Virus record (IMG/VR): IMGVR_UViG_3300022602_002877
Coordinates: 1 to 57,208 of that record
DNA from: a virus
Length of the DNA: 57,208 bases
Reading direction: 5' to 3' (one strand)
This document shows positions 1 through 8,194 of this stretch, piece by piece. Below the pieces are notes generated by a model that made no database searches, was not told the DNA's origin, and saw nothing but the letters and a program-made list of their open reading frames with translations. The translations under genes were made by a program, and so were the position numbers. Within the stretch, counting starts at the first letter, position 1. Each line of letters begins with the position of its first letter.

Positions 1-132
1 TATATATTGAGTAAAAACAATGTATACTACCGAGCAACTGATCCTGCTTTAATTGACATTTATAAGCATATTAATCTTAACAGAATTGACCAAATAGAAA
101 CATTTTTAGAGAGTATACTAATTGGTAACTAA
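1..132 (+). CDS. C-terminal end of an upstream gene (partial)
   Basis: Frame 1 is open from the first base to a TAA at 130-132 and encodes 43 residues ending LESILIGN. The start lies outside the window, and the fragment shows no recognisable motif. It overlaps the likely TTG start of clpX by 11 bases, the tight packing seen throughout the window, so it is probably cotranscribed with clpX. Function unknown. Confidence 0.6.
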   Translation, partial: YILSKNNVYYRATDPALIDIYKHINLNRIDQIETFLESILIGN

Positions 133-1357
133 AACACTTAATCATAATTGCGATTTTTGCGGTAAGAGTAAGGAAGAAGTTGAAAAACTTATAGTTGGGA
201 ATCAAAGTGCTATTTGTAACGACTGTGTTGAGTTGTGTGTAGGAATACTCAAAGACGAGCAAGTTAAACAGTTTCCTATTGAAAAACGAAGCCTTAATCC
301 TGCTATTCTAAAAGATTATCTTGACGAATACGTTATTGGTCAGGAAGATGCCAAAATTGCACTCAGTGTTGCTGTTAGCCAACATTTTAAACGTATCAAT
401 CATCCTAACAAAGAAATCAAGTTAGAAAAGACCAATGTGTTGTTGTTAGGTCCCACCGGTTGTGGCAAAACCATGTTGGCACGTAAGATTGCTGAGTTTT
501 TAGATTTACCATTTGCTATTTGTGATGCCACCGGCATCACAGAAGCCGGATATGTGGGAGAAGATGTAGAAAGCATATTGACACGGTTAATCAATGCCGC
601 CGATGGCGATGTAGAAAAGGCTGCACGTGGTATTGTTTACATTGACGAAATTGATAAGATCGCCCGTAAAGGCGAAAGTGTATCAATATCAAGAGATGTA
701 AGTGGAGAGGGTGTACAACAGGCCCTACTCAAAATGGTAGAAGGCAGTATTATGCGTATTCCTACTTCGGGCAAACGCAAACATCCCAATAGCGAAATGC
801 AGGAAATTGATACTTCTAGCATATTGTTTATTTGTGGTGGAGCATTTGTTGGACTTGAAAAGATCTTGTTGGATCGGATTGACAAAGGCAGTATTGGATT
901 TCATGCTTCAGTATCCAGTAAAAAAGAAGAATCTATATCATTACACGACATCACACCAAAAGACATTATCAAATATGGATTTATTCCTGAATTTGTTGGA
1001 CGCTTTGGACTTACAGTTAGTGTAGACGAATTAACAACTGAACAGTTGGTACAAGTACTTAAAGAACCCAAAAACAGTCTAATTAAACAATATCAATATA
1101 TTTTTGAACTGGATGGTATTGAGTTAGAGTTTAAGGATAGTGCGTTAACAAGTATAGCCGAACAGGCCAAAGAACTTAAAACAAACGCTCGTGGGCTCAA
1201 AAATATATTAGAAAAAACACTACTACCTTATCAATTTGATGCACAAAACCTAGTAGATAGAGGTTTAATTAAAATAGTAGTAAATAAAGAAACGGTAGAT
1301 GGAAAACCTGCCAAACTAATATTTGATGAAAAAGTAAACAATGAGTCGACAAAATAA
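122..1357 (+). CDS. clpX: ClpX, AAA+ unfoldase of the ClpXP protease
   Basis: ClpX unfolds tagged proteins and feeds them to ClpP. The 411 aa product is close to full bacterial length (about 420). It has the N-terminal C4 zinc domain (Cys10, 13, 32, 35), a Walker A GPTGCGKT at 110-117, the pore loop GYVG at 143-146, Walker B VYIDEID at 172-178, an RKH element at 219-221 and an IGF ClpP-docking loop at 258-260. The start is taken as TTG at 122, because GAGAG at 110-114 is a plausible ribosome site and no ATG precedes the zinc domain. It overlaps bS21 downstream by 17 bases. No clpP is visible here, so the protein presumably docks on host ClpP (inference from the intact IGF loop). Confidence 0.96.
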   Translation: MVTKTLNHNCDFCGKSKEEVEKLIVGNQSAICNDCVELCVGILKDEQVKQFPIEKRSLNPAILKDYLDEYVIGQEDAKIALSVAVSQHFKRINHPNKEIKLEKTNVLLLGPTGCGKTMLARKIAEFLDLPFAICDATGITEAGYVGEDVESILTRLINAADGDVEKAARGIVYIDEIDKIARKGESVSISRDVSGEGVQQALLKMVEGSIMRIPTSGKRKHPNSEMQEIDTSSILFICGGAFVGLEKILLDRIDKGSIGFHASVSSKKEESISLHDITPKDIIKYGFIPEFVGRFGLTVSVDELTTEQLVQVLKEPKNSLIKQYQYIFELDGIELEFKDSALTSIAEQAKELKTNARGLKNILEKTLLPYQFDAQNLVDRGLIKIVVNKETVDGKPAKLIFDEKVNNESTK

Positions 1358-1580
1358 AGACAAGGTACGCGGATTAAAAGTTATAGTGGGCGACATGCCT
1401 ATTCAGACAGCGTTAAGAAAGTTCAAACAACGTGTAGACGATTCTGGTCTACTTGAAGAAGTAAAAGCACGTATGTTCTACGAGAAACCCACAACCGCTA
1501 GAAAACGTAAAGCAGGAGCCGCAAAGGCTCGCTGGAATAAGAAACTACGCGACCAAAGCCTACCCAAAAAAATGTATTGA
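1341..1580 (+). CDS. rpsU: Ribosomal protein bS21
   Basis: The 79 aa protein is a recognisable bS21. It has the ALRKFKQ helix, the LLEEVK segment and the hallmark FYEKPT at 46-51, followed by a very basic tail ([16 protein letters not shown]). bS21 sits at the 30S platform near the anti-Shine-Dalgarno helix and affects initiation. Family lengths are about 70 aa, so this copy is complete with a short N-terminal extension. It starts inside the end of clpX (17 base overlap), which implies translational coupling. Phage-encoded bS21 is known from marine and freshwater phages and is thought to replace or supplement host S21 on ribosomes; that role is inferred here. Confidence 0.92.
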   Translation: MSRQNKDKVRGLKVIVGDMPIQTALRKFKQRVDDSGLLEEVKARMFYEKPTTARKRKAGAAKARWNKKLRDQSLPKKMY

Positions 1581-1605
1581 CATAGTCCAGATATTCTGCT
1601 ATAAT
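1577..1605 (+). promoter_or_regulatory. Sigma70-type promoter for the exonuclease gene
   Basis: Perfect TTGACA (1577-1582) and TATAAT (1600-1605) separated by exactly 17 bases. The predicted start site near 1612 lies 16 bases before the ATG at 1628. The -35 box overlaps the last codons of rpsU. Confidence 0.85.
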
Positions 1606-1627
1606 ATAGTTTTATAGAAAGAATATC

Positions 1628-2158
1628 ATGGCAAAACATCTGATGGTAGATATGGAGACAATGGCAGTTACTCCAGATGCTGTTATTTTAACACTTGGCG
1701 CTGTCCATTTTAATCCTTGGGGAAATGGCTACGGTGATAAAATATACTTCCGTATCAGCATAGACGACCAAGATCAGTTGGGTAGATTTGTTGATCCTGC
1801 TACATTGGATTGGTGGGCAAAACAAGATCCTGCCATTATGGAAGAAGCATTTTCGGATCAAGATCGAATTCCATTAGAAGAAGCTATGGACCGTTTCCAT
1901 AAGTTTGCGTGGGGCTGTGATGCATTTTGGTCACACGGTGCCACATTTGATTTGGTCATGATTGAAAATCTACTACGCCAAATGGGCAGACCCTTGCCCT
2001 GGAACTATTGGCAACTTCGAGATACCCGCACATTGTTTGATTTGGGTTATGATCCAGATATGCCCACTGGCAGTAAACATGATGCCTTACAAGATGCTAT
2101 TAGACAAGCAGTTGGTGTCCAAAATATCTACGCAAAATTGAAAATTCGTCCAAAATGA
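1628..2158 (+). CDS. DEDD 3'-5' exonuclease, T4 DexA / Rv2179c-like
   Basis: The 176 aa protein has the arrangement of DexA/Rv2179c-type DEDD exonucleases: VDMET near the N-terminus (Asp8 and Glu10), then WWAKQDP, the SHGATFDLVMIENLL segment with an Asp, an RDTRTLFDLG helix, and a C-terminal KHDALQDA carrying the final metal-binding Asp. T4 DexA is a 3'-5' DNase; relatives act on RNA, so the substrate is not settled. It has its own promoter just upstream. A second promoter follows the gene, so it is probably monocistronic. Confidence 0.82.
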   Translation: MAKHLMVDMETMAVTPDAVILTLGAVHFNPWGNGYGDKIYFRISIDDQDQLGRFVDPATLDWWAKQDPAIMEEAFSDQDRIPLEEAMDRFHKFAWGCDAFWSHGATFDLVMIENLLRQMGRPLPWNYWQLRDTRTLFDLGYDPDMPTGSKHDALQDAIRQAVGVQNIYAKLKIRPK

Positions 2159-2159
2159 G

Positions 2160-2188
2160 TTGACAACTGGTTTTACCAATAGTATAAT
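2160..2188 (+). promoter_or_regulatory. Sigma70-type promoter for the ParB-like gene
   Basis: TTGACA at 2160-2165 and TATAAT at 2183-2188 with a 17 base spacer. The gene starts at 2248, leaving a leader of about 53 bases that includes AAAGGA before the ATG. Confidence 0.83.
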
Positions 2189-2247
2189 ATATACATAACT
2201 TAAAAAATTAAGTTATATTTTATTAATCAATACAAAAGGAAATACAA

Positions 2248-3369
2248 ATGATAAAGCGAATTTCGCGCTCACTGTCGGATGTTGCTAAAGAAATACTTCA
2301 GAAACTGAAAGATGAACACGGTGTAACAGACAAACAACTGGCACAATTAAAAAGTAGAGTTTTTAATTCAAACTACAGATTTCCGTATGGCGGAATAAAA
2401 GTTCCAGTATCTATTATATGGATTGACTACGAAGTACAACGAGATGTTATTATTAAAACACTGTTGTCTTTGTTACAAAAATGGGACAATCGTATTTGCC
2501 AACCTGCCGCTTGTAATACCTATCCAGATCTAGTCGAACTCATCAATGAAGCTAAACAGATTTTTAAGTTTAAAAAACTATTTGTATATGATGCTCAACA
2601 TCGTTGTGTAACATTGGCTATTCTTGGTTTTGAAGAAATTTATGTCACTGTTGTAGTTGACAATGATCCAAAATTTCCTAGTTACGCATTTCGTACCAGT
2701 AACAGTACAATTAAGAAAATTGGCAAGCCTGATTTTCATCGCAACAACCTACGCTTATACAAGTTAGGGGTTGAGGATGACGAAACCATTCCGGCGCACA
2801 ATTTACAGGCCCAGTTTGATCGGTTAGGCATTGATTTTGTTGAAAAGCCAGAAGTAATTCCAGCTTCAGAAAGACAAAAACATTACATGAGTCATTTTGA
2901 TTATGCCTATAAGCCTATGGCATCTGATAAAACTGGTAAGGTAGCCGGACAGATTCTTGAAGCAATTGTTAAAACATGGCCAAAGCAATCAAAGATTCAA
3001 AATGGTATTTACATTGGGTTATATCATATGAATACTGTGATTAATACACTTGGTAAAAAAATGCCAAGAGATTGGATGCGACAGGTGTGTCAAGGTGTTG
3101 CTAAATCTTTTCCAAATAGCGAACATGTTGAAGAATCAGCTAGTCGTCATTCTAAATGGGTCAGTCGTACCAATACATGGAATGTTCCTGAGTGTATGTT
3201 TAAGTTTATGCGTGAAGTTTATAAACTCAACGGAGGAGCATTATCTATTCCAAGTGATGGCTCTGATTTTGAATTATCTAAAGGGTTATGGGTTGATAGT
3301 ACTTTAATTCCTAATCATGCTGATTTATACAAGTCTCAATTGACAGGAGTAGATTATGAGTTTGCTTAA
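2248..3369 (+). CDS. ParB/DGQHR-like domain protein
   Basis: 373 aa. Residues around 110-140 read LFVYDAQHRCVTLAILG followed by a beta strand, which resembles the DGQHR/ParB-N nuclease-like fold (D-x-Q-H-R then a hydrophobic helix). The rest is not recognised. Such domains occur in plasmid partition, DNA-modification and phage proteins, some with NTPase or nuclease activity. The gene overlaps the next one by 14 bases, so the two are probably translated together and may act together. The domain call rests on the short motif only. Confidence 0.5.
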   Translation: MIKRISRSLSDVAKEILQKLKDEHGVTDKQLAQLKSRVFNSNYRFPYGGIKVPVSIIWIDYEVQRDVIIKTLLSLLQKWDNRICQPAACNTYPDLVELINEAKQIFKFKKLFVYDAQHRCVTLAILGFEEIYVTVVVDNDPKFPSYAFRTSNSTIKKIGKPDFHRNNLRLYKLGVEDDETIPAHNLQAQFDRLGIDFVEKPEVIPASERQKHYMSHFDYAYKPMASDKTGKVAGQILEAIVKTWPKQSKIQNGIYIGLYHMNTVINTLGKKMPRDWMRQVCQGVAKSFPNSEHVEESASRHSKWVSRTNTWNVPECMFKFMREVYKLNGGALSIPSDGSDFELSKGLWVDSTLIPNHADLYKSQLTGVDYEFA

Positions 3370-3922
3370 AGACGCAATAGAAGGGTTTGAAGAAATCAAT
3401 TATCGTCAGGTAATGGTAGAACGAAATGATGACTCATATCGCATCACTGAAGATTTTATCAAATCAGAAGTAGAACGATATGTGTTTATGTATCGTAATT
3501 TAACTGTTCTTGATCAACGGGCAAGACTTATAAGAGACGCAATTGATTTACTGTTGCGTCGAAGTCATAATTATATGATTGAAGGCAGTATCGGTTCACA
3601 TTATCGTCAGATAGGAGTAGAGCTAGATAACTGTATTTTTGAACACATGATTCCTCAAAGTCGTATTCGTGATTTATTAATTCAGGATCGAATTAGTATC
3701 CGTCAAGCCATGAATCCACCAACCTGTTTGATCAGTAAAGAAAATGATGTTTTATTGAGTAAAAGCGGATTTAACAATAAGACTCCAAGTTACTGGAATT
3801 TCTTTGATCGTTATACTAAGGTATTTGATGCTCGATACGAAACATTTAATGGACAGTCCATTGATGCTCCGCACGATTGGACATTAGAAAATCATTATAA
3901 CTTTTTTGGAGTGCCGGTTTAG
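3356..3922 (+). CDS. Unknown protein paired with the ParB-like gene, possible HNH fold
   Basis: 188 aa, not recognised overall. Its middle has a segment (CIFEHMIPQSRIRD, then NDVLL) that recalls the first His strand and the Asn position of HNH nucleases, but the third catalytic residue is not evident. It starts inside the preceding ParB-like gene. A DNA-binding or nuclease partner is possible but unproven. Confidence 0.4.
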   Translation: MSLLKDAIEGFEEINYRQVMVERNDDSYRITEDFIKSEVERYVFMYRNLTVLDQRARLIRDAIDLLLRRSHNYMIEGSIGSHYRQIGVELDNCIFEHMIPQSRIRDLLIQDRISIRQAMNPPTCLISKENDVLLSKSGFNNKTPSYWNFFDRYTKVFDARYETFNGQSIDAPHDWTLENHYNFFGVPV

Positions 3923-4345
3923 TTATTTGAACCAGCCTAGCTTCTCTCCGGCCGCTTTACGGCGGTCGGATTCTTCTCGACTACCGGGATAACGACTTGC
4001 CCAAATTAGTATAAGAGCAAAGAATATACTCATTCCAATAACTGCCTTGACATTATTTGTGGTAAAATAAACAATAATTAAACTACAATCCATACTTAAA
4101 AACATAGCCCATTTTGCTAGTTTAGGAAATACACGACCTTCACCCCAATTACGAATAACAGGTCCAAAGAGACGATGATTAATCATGTAATTATGAAAGC
4201 GTTCACTGCTTTTACTAAAACACCAAGTGGCTAAAAGTGCTGGAGTTGACCAAGGTAGCCCAGGCACTACTGTACCTAAATAGGCAACACCCAGAAATAG
4301 TATGCCTGCTGTAAACCAAAGTGCTTTTTTAATTTTATTGATCAT
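3923..4345 (-). CDS. ybaN: YbaN/DUF454 family inner-membrane protein
   Basis: 140 aa with three hydrophobic stretches. It carries the DUF454 signature: GVAYLGTVVPGLPWSTPALLA, then WCFSKSSERFH and NHRLFGPVIRNW. These match E. coli YbaN closely in order and spacing, and the length is normal (about 125-140). The cellular role of the family is unknown. It converges on the preceding gene with no intergenic gap, and has GAGGA upstream of its ATG. It is unusual as a phage gene and could change the infected cell's envelope (inference). Confidence 0.85.
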   Translation of the reverse strand: MINKIKKALWFTAGILFLGVAYLGTVVPGLPWSTPALLATWCFSKSSERFHNYMINHRLFGPVIRNWGEGRVFPKLAKWAMFLSMDCSLIIVYFTTNNVKAVIGMSIFFALILIWASRYPGSREESDRRKAAGEKLGWFK

Positions 4346-4375
4346 AATATCCTCGATAATATAAGTATTTATTGA

Positions 4376-4404
4376 TTGACAAAACCATAAAAATAATATA
4401 TAAT
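4376..4404 (+). promoter_or_regulatory. Sigma70-type promoter giving a leaderless mRNA
   Basis: TTGACA 4376-4381, a 17 base spacer, TATAAT 4399-4404. The ATG of the next gene begins at 4411, seven bases after the last base of the -10 box, so the expected transcription start coincides with the A of the start codon. There is no room for a Shine-Dalgarno site. Confidence 0.82.
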
Positions 4405-4410
4405 TGCAGT

Positions 4411-5187
4411 ATGAAAATAAATCTTGTATCAGATCTACACCTAGACATCAACAGTAATGTAACCTTACCCGGCGGTGAGGTACTAATTCTTGCTGGCGAT
4501 ATCTGCGAGTATCGTTCCTTAAGAAATCTCCCTGATATACAAAAATTTTTTAATGTTGAGTGTGCCAAGTACACCAAAGTGTTTTATGTGCTAGGCAATC
4601 ATGAACATTACCGACACTCATTGCATAAAACTTACAGCGACATGAAACAGTTGTTGCCTGCCAATGTTACGCTACTTGAAAATGAATTTGAGGAATACAA
4701 TGGCGTGGTATTTTTAGGTGCCACACTTTGGACTGATCTTAATCGAGGTGATCCTGTCACTGCTTGGCATCTTAAAAGCGCAATGAATGACTATAAGGTT
4801 ATTCAAAATTACTATCCTGAAAAAGGTCTGTACTACAAACTTACTCCTGAGTGGACTGCTGAGGTACATCAACAAACAGTGGAGTATTTTAAATCAGTAC
4901 TTGAACAAAATACACATAAGCCTGTGGTGCTGATTACACATCATGCTCCCAGTTTCATGAGTGTTAATGAAAAGTATAAACATGATACAACAATGAATGG
5001 CGGATATGCCAGTGAACTCAGCGAATTTATTTTAGATTATCCTAATATCAAATATGCTGTACATGGACACATGCATGATCCTGTTGATTACATGATTGGT
5101 AGTACTCGTGTGCTGTCTAATCCACGTGGTTACATTCCTTGGGAAAGTGGTAACGGATTTGAGTCTAACTTGGAGTTTGAAATATGA
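4411..5187 (+). CDS. Calcineurin-like metallophosphoesterase
   Basis: 258 aa. The metal-binding signature is complete: SDLHLD near residue 6, LAGDICEY, LGNHEHY, THHAP and GHMHD. These are the five blocks of the MPE superfamily, which hydrolyses phosphomono- or diesters. The substrate cannot be told. The start at 4411 (MKINLVSDLHL) is preferred over an ORF start 39 bases upstream because the promoter ends just before it, which also makes it a leaderless gene. It overlaps the next gene by 4 bases (ATGA). Confidence 0.85.
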   Translation: MKINLVSDLHLDINSNVTLPGGEVLILAGDICEYRSLRNLPDIQKFFNVECAKYTKVFYVLGNHEHYRHSLHKTYSDMKQLLPANVTLLENEFEEYNGVVFLGATLWTDLNRGDPVTAWHLKSAMNDYKVIQNYYPEKGLYYKLTPEWTAEVHQQTVEYFKSVLEQNTHKPVVLITHHAPSFMSVNEKYKHDTTMNGGYASELSEFILDYPNIKYAVHGHMHDPVDYMIGSTRVLSNPRGYIPWESGNGFESNLEFEI

Positions 5188-5903
5188 GTTTTAATATTAA
5201 GCCCAGTGTATTCATAGCAACCCCTATGTATGGAGGTCAATGTAATGGACATTACATGTGTTCTATCATTGCCTTCATACAGAAAATTACAGCCAAAGGT
5301 TGGACATTTGATTTTAGATTTATCTACAATGATGCTCTTATATCAAGGGCTAGAAATACCCTGGTACATGATTTTCTAAAATCAACTTGTTCACACCTAC
5401 TGTTCATTGATGGCGATATTGTGTTTGATGCTGATGATATCATACGCATGGTAGAAGCAAGACTAGATGTACTGTGTGGAGTGTATCCAAAGAAACATAT
5501 CTTCTGGGACAAGACAGTTGAAGCAGTAAAACGTGGAGTGCCTGTAGAAGGCCTATCTGAAGCCAGTGTTGAATTAGTTTACAATAAACTGTACGAGACC
5601 GACTCCATCACTGAAAAATCAATTGTAGAAGTACAGGATGGAGGAACCGGCTGTATGCTTATTAGGCGAAACGTCATTGAACAGTTGTCTAATCATGTGG
5701 AAACATTTTCCAGTGTAGAACATTCCTATGGAAATTATGGTGAACGCATTGGCGTTTATTTTGATACAGGTGTAGATAAAAGTATTGACAACTATCTTTC
5801 AGAAGATTATTTCTTTTGTAAGAAGTGGAAAGACATTGGCGGCAAGATATATATTGCTACCTGGGTCAAGCTCAAACACGTTGGGATGAACATATTTGGA
5901 TAA
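5184..5903 (+). CDS. GT-A glycosyltransferase-like protein
   Basis: 239 aa. The N-terminus VFIATPMYGG, the SRARNTLVHDF helix and the DGDI metal-type motif (LLFIDGDIVFDADDI) match the phage glycosyltransferase-like group also found at 53666-54385, which has WWVDSDMKF at the same position. It likely transfers a sugar to a phage or host component; donor and acceptor are unknown. It is coupled to the phosphoesterase by ATGA and overlaps the next small gene by 8 bases. Confidence 0.65.
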   Translation: MSFNIKPSVFIATPMYGGQCNGHYMCSIIAFIQKITAKGWTFDFRFIYNDALISRARNTLVHDFLKSTCSHLLFIDGDIVFDADDIIRMVEARLDVLCGVYPKKHIFWDKTVEAVKRGVPVEGLSEASVELVYNKLYETDSITEKSIVEVQDGGTGCMLIRRNVIEQLSNHVETFSSVEHSYGNYGERIGVYFDTGVDKSIDNYLSEDYFFCKKWKDIGGKIYIATWVKLKHVGMNIFG

Positions 5904-6171
5904 CCTGACCTCCCTGTATCGATTACACACCGAAGTAGGAACAGTATTAGGAAAAGCCTACTTTGTTGTAAAGCCAACTGGATGGCTTCACTATCATGAA
6001 CCATTAGAGTGGAATGATATGGTACAATGGTGTGTTGATACCTTGGGTCCTAGTGGTACTTCAGACCAGCCTGGCGCATGGAGTCCAGACCAACGTTGGT
6101 ATGTGAACAATGCTAGATTTTGGTTTAGAGATGAAGCAGATAGCACCATGTTTATTTTGAGGTTTTCATGA
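5896..6171 (+). CDS. Small protein family member A (WC...FILRFS)
   Basis: 91 aa, unknown function. It is one of eight paralogs in the window sharing a [VI]xWC element (Trp45-Cys46), often followed by GP, and a C-terminal strand-like F-x-[LY]-[RTK]-[WF] ending (FILRFS here). A TTG start at 5896 is assumed because there is no ATG upstream of the conserved core. It is followed by member B with an ATGA junction. Confidence 0.7.
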   Translation: MDNLTSLYRLHTEVGTVLGKAYFVVKPTGWLHYHEPLEWNDMVQWCVDTLGPSGTSDQPGAWSPDQRWYVNNARFWFRDEADSTMFILRFS

Positions 6172-6395
6172 CTGATATATTTGAACATTGGAAAACTCAA
6201 CGTTTTGTTGTTTCTAACGTTTCTACTGATGACCTCGATAGCCATATGGTAGTATTAACTGACGTACAATATTGGGTCAATAACTATGATGATTTAGTTG
6301 ATTGGTGTTGTAAATACGGTGGAGAAGTAAAGGGTATGACTGTGGATTTACCCAATGAGGCAACCATGACATTATTTTGTTTGAAGTGGGCATGA
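6168..6395 (+). CDS. Small protein family member B (WC...FCLKWA)
   Basis: 75 aa, unknown function. The shared core is VDWCCKYGG (Trp46-Cys47) and the ending is LFCLKWA. The ATG overlaps the stop of member A (ATGA), and its own stop overlaps the start of member C, so A, B and C form a translationally coupled tandem array. The N-termini differ strongly among paralogs while the core and the C-terminus are kept. Confidence 0.72.
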   Translation: MTDIFEHWKTQRFVVSNVSTDDLDSHMVVLTDVQYWVNNYDDLVDWCCKYGGEVKGMTVDLPNEATMTLFCLKWA

Positions 6396-6595
6396 TAGCG
6401 GCTGAAGTACATATAAAAAGTCTGGAAATCTCCAGGATGGTAGATTGGTGTTGTAAAAACATTGGCCCAGAAGCTGTCAGCAGAGACACAGTTGATAATG
6501 ATAGACCTTGGCATTGGAATATGAATTTTCGTGATGCAACCTTTTACTTTGCCCGTGGCCGAGATGCTACATGGTTTTCTTTAAGGTGGAGTTAA
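6392..6595 (+). CDS. Small protein family member C (WC...FSLRWS)
   Basis: 67 aa from the ATG at 6392 (ATGA overlap with member B), preferred to an in-frame TTG at 6377. The core is VDWCCKNIGPE (Trp19-Cys20), followed by WHWNM, FRDATFYF and the terminal FSLRWS. This is the shortest member and approximates the minimal conserved unit. Function unknown. Confidence 0.72.
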   Translation: MIAAEVHIKSLEISRMVDWCCKNIGPEAVSRDTVDNDRPWHWNMNFRDATFYFARGRDATWFSLRWS

Positions 6596-6598
6596 ATT

Positions 6599-6889
6599 AT
6601 GTTCAAGATACCTATCAGTGTACCTCATCCGCATTTTGATAACTCAATGATGCATAATCGTCAAGAGATTAAACGTGATCATATTCAGGATAAACATAAT
6701 CAAAAGGTACATGAATATTATCGAACAAAGAATCAGGATTGGCATAAAAAACGTATAATGATGAATGAGTTACATGAGTATCAAGATTATCTTGCTATTA
6801 ATCAATATTTGAATTTAAAGAAACATATTGAATATGGAAATTATAGATATAGTATTACGTTGGGAAATAATTTAGATGTTTATGTTTAA
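6599..6889 (+). CDS. Hypothetical His/Lys-rich small protein
   Basis: 96 aa, strongly charged and rich in His, Lys, Asn and Tyr (for example HDHIQ-type and DWHKKR stretches). It has no signal peptide or membrane segment. It is not recognised. It lies 3 bases after member C and overlaps the next gene, so it belongs to the same operon. Confidence 0.55.
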   Translation: MFKIPISVPHPHFDNSMMHNRQEIKRDHIQDKHNQKVHEYYRTKNQDWHKKRIMMNELHEYQDYLAINQYLNLKKHIEYGNYRYSITLGNNLDVYV

Positions 6890-7088
6890 TAAAGACAATA
6901 CAGATTGTTGGTGTGAAGCCTGTAGACCAAACAATCCGTTCGAAGGCGTTATGCGTATGATTGTCTGTGAAACCTGTGGCAACAAAAGATGTCCACATGC
7001 CACTGATCATCGCAATGCCTGCTCTGGTAGTAATGAGCCTGGTCAAAAAGGTAGCAGTTGGGAGAATTATAAAAATGGAAAAGTTTGA
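6876..7088 (+). CDS. Small Cys-rich putative zinc protein
   Basis: 70 aa with CWCEAC near the N-terminus, CETCGNKRCPHA in the middle and a later Cys-Ser-Gly. The paired CxxC elements with His suggest a zinc-binding knuckle. Such small zinc proteins are common in T4-like phages but usually uncharacterised. ATG at 6876 or 6882 could be used; both overlap the preceding gene. Confidence 0.6.
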   Translation: MFMFNKDNTDCWCEACRPNNPFEGVMRMIVCETCGNKRCPHATDHRNACSGSNEPGQKGSSWENYKNGKV

Positions 7089-7449
7089 ACAATTTTGTAA
7101 TAGATTTGATATGCGTGTTCGCTCAAGTAATCAACGACTGCGTAGGTTCAACAGACAATACATGGCAATAAATCCCTGGAGTGTGACTATTAGCGACGAT
7201 GCTCTTTATCAAGATATGTCTATGAACATAGAAGAAGTTGAATGTGTGGAAATATTGATGCCACGGGATAAGATTGAACAGATTGAATTTCTATTGGAAC
7301 ATTATGAAGCACAAGAAGAAAGATTGAAACAAGATCAATCACTACTGGCAGAATATAGAAATGAACAACGTGTTAGAAACGAGTATCCTACTGTTGATAA
7401 GGCCTATCAACAGTATCGTACATTATTAAATCTTTGTAAAGGAAAATAA
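7075..7449 (+). CDS. Hypothetical protein with a C-terminal coiled coil
   Basis: 124 aa from the ATG at 7075 (MEKFEQF), preferred over an upstream in-frame ATG whose extra 38 residues only shadow the preceding gene. The C-terminal half is Glu/Lys/Gln-rich with heptad-like spacing. Function unknown. Confidence 0.55.
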   Translation: MEKFEQFCNRFDMRVRSSNQRLRRFNRQYMAINPWSVTISDDALYQDMSMNIEEVECVEILMPRDKIEQIEFLLEHYEAQEERLKQDQSLLAEYRNEQRVRNEYPTVDKAYQQYRTLLNLCKGK

Positions 7450-7450
7450 A

Positions 7451-7639
7451 ATGAGAGTACAGTGTCACCTATGTAAATATAACTTTTCATCAAACTTTGA
7501 ATCTTATCAACTTTATGGGCAATGCCCATCCTGTGGAGCAGATGTAAAAAAATATAACCATCGCAAAAATCAGGTAGCAGTATTTTGTATTGTGTTTGCT
7601 CTAGTATGGATTATTTTAATTTTTACTGGTCAAGTATAA
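7451..7639 (+). CDS. Small zinc-ribbon membrane protein
   Basis: 62 aa. The N-terminal half has CHLC and CPSC pairs 17 residues apart (a zinc ribbon). The C-terminal half is a single hydrophobic helix (about 44-60, VAVFCIVFALVWIILIF). The ribbon would probably face the cytoplasm. Function unknown. Confidence 0.6.
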   Translation: MRVQCHLCKYNFSSNFESYQLYGQCPSCGADVKKYNHRKNQVAVFCIVFALVWIILIFTGQV

Positions 7640-7650
7640 TTTAAGTATCA

Positions 7651-7893
7651 ATGAAAAACAAACTGTCAGGTTGGCAGGTGGCTAGTATACCGCCACCTGT
7701 GAATGAAATTGTAAATGGTAAGTTTAGATATCAAGGCTGGCTACCTTGTATAAAATGGTGTGGGGAAACATTTGGAGGCGGTCTCGGGGCTACTGGGGCA
7801 TATGGACCAGGATGGCGGTTTGTAGGTGAAGGTGTGTTTGAGTTTAAGCATGAAAAAGATTTGGTATTATTTTTGCTTCGTTGGAGTGGTTAA
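7651..7893 (+). CDS. Small protein family member D (WC...FLLRWSG)
   Basis: 80 aa. The core is IKWCGETFGGG (Trp36-Cys37) and the ending LVLFLLRWSG. It has a Pro-rich N-terminus unlike the other members. Its TAA overlaps the ATG of member E (TAATG). Function unknown. Confidence 0.72.
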   Translation: MKNKLSGWQVASIPPPVNEIVNGKFRYQGWLPCIKWCGETFGGGLGATGAYGPGWRFVGEGVFEFKHEKDLVLFLLRWSG

Positions 7894-8114
7894 TGACAAA
7901 GACCAAAAAGTTTCTAGACTGGAAGGGTTTTCAAATAGCCGCAGACTCAAGAGATATTATGCTACCAGGTCATCTAGATTATGCTGTGTACAAATGGTGT
8001 GACGAAAATAAATTACAAGATGCCAGTATTTTTATTAAACTTGACGGACAAAGCATCTGGAGGATACCTGATGAAAAAGAACGAGTTTGGTTTAGATTAA
8101 GGTGGGATCCATGA
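7893..8114 (+). CDS. Small protein family member E (WC...FRLRWDP)
   Basis: 73 aa from ATG 7893 (TAATG overlap with member D), preferred over an in-frame TTG at 7881. The core is YKWCDEN (Trp35-Cys36) and the ending VWFRLRWDP. A gap of 80 bases with no gene follows before the next start. Function unknown. Confidence 0.72.
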   Translation: MTKTKKFLDWKGFQIAADSRDIMLPGHLDYAVYKWCDENKLQDASIFIKLDGQSIWRIPDEKERVWFRLRWDP

Positions 8115-8194
8115 CATACATGGAAAAGTCTACACCATGTTAATGCTGATGTGGAGCTAGGCATTTATAAATATTTGTTTACAGTAGGATTTAT

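Noticed and set aside
6961-7074. N-terminal extension of the gene starting at 7075
   Set aside because: The extra 38 residues lie in the shadow of the zinc-protein gene and show no conserved character; a later ATG fits the overlap pattern.
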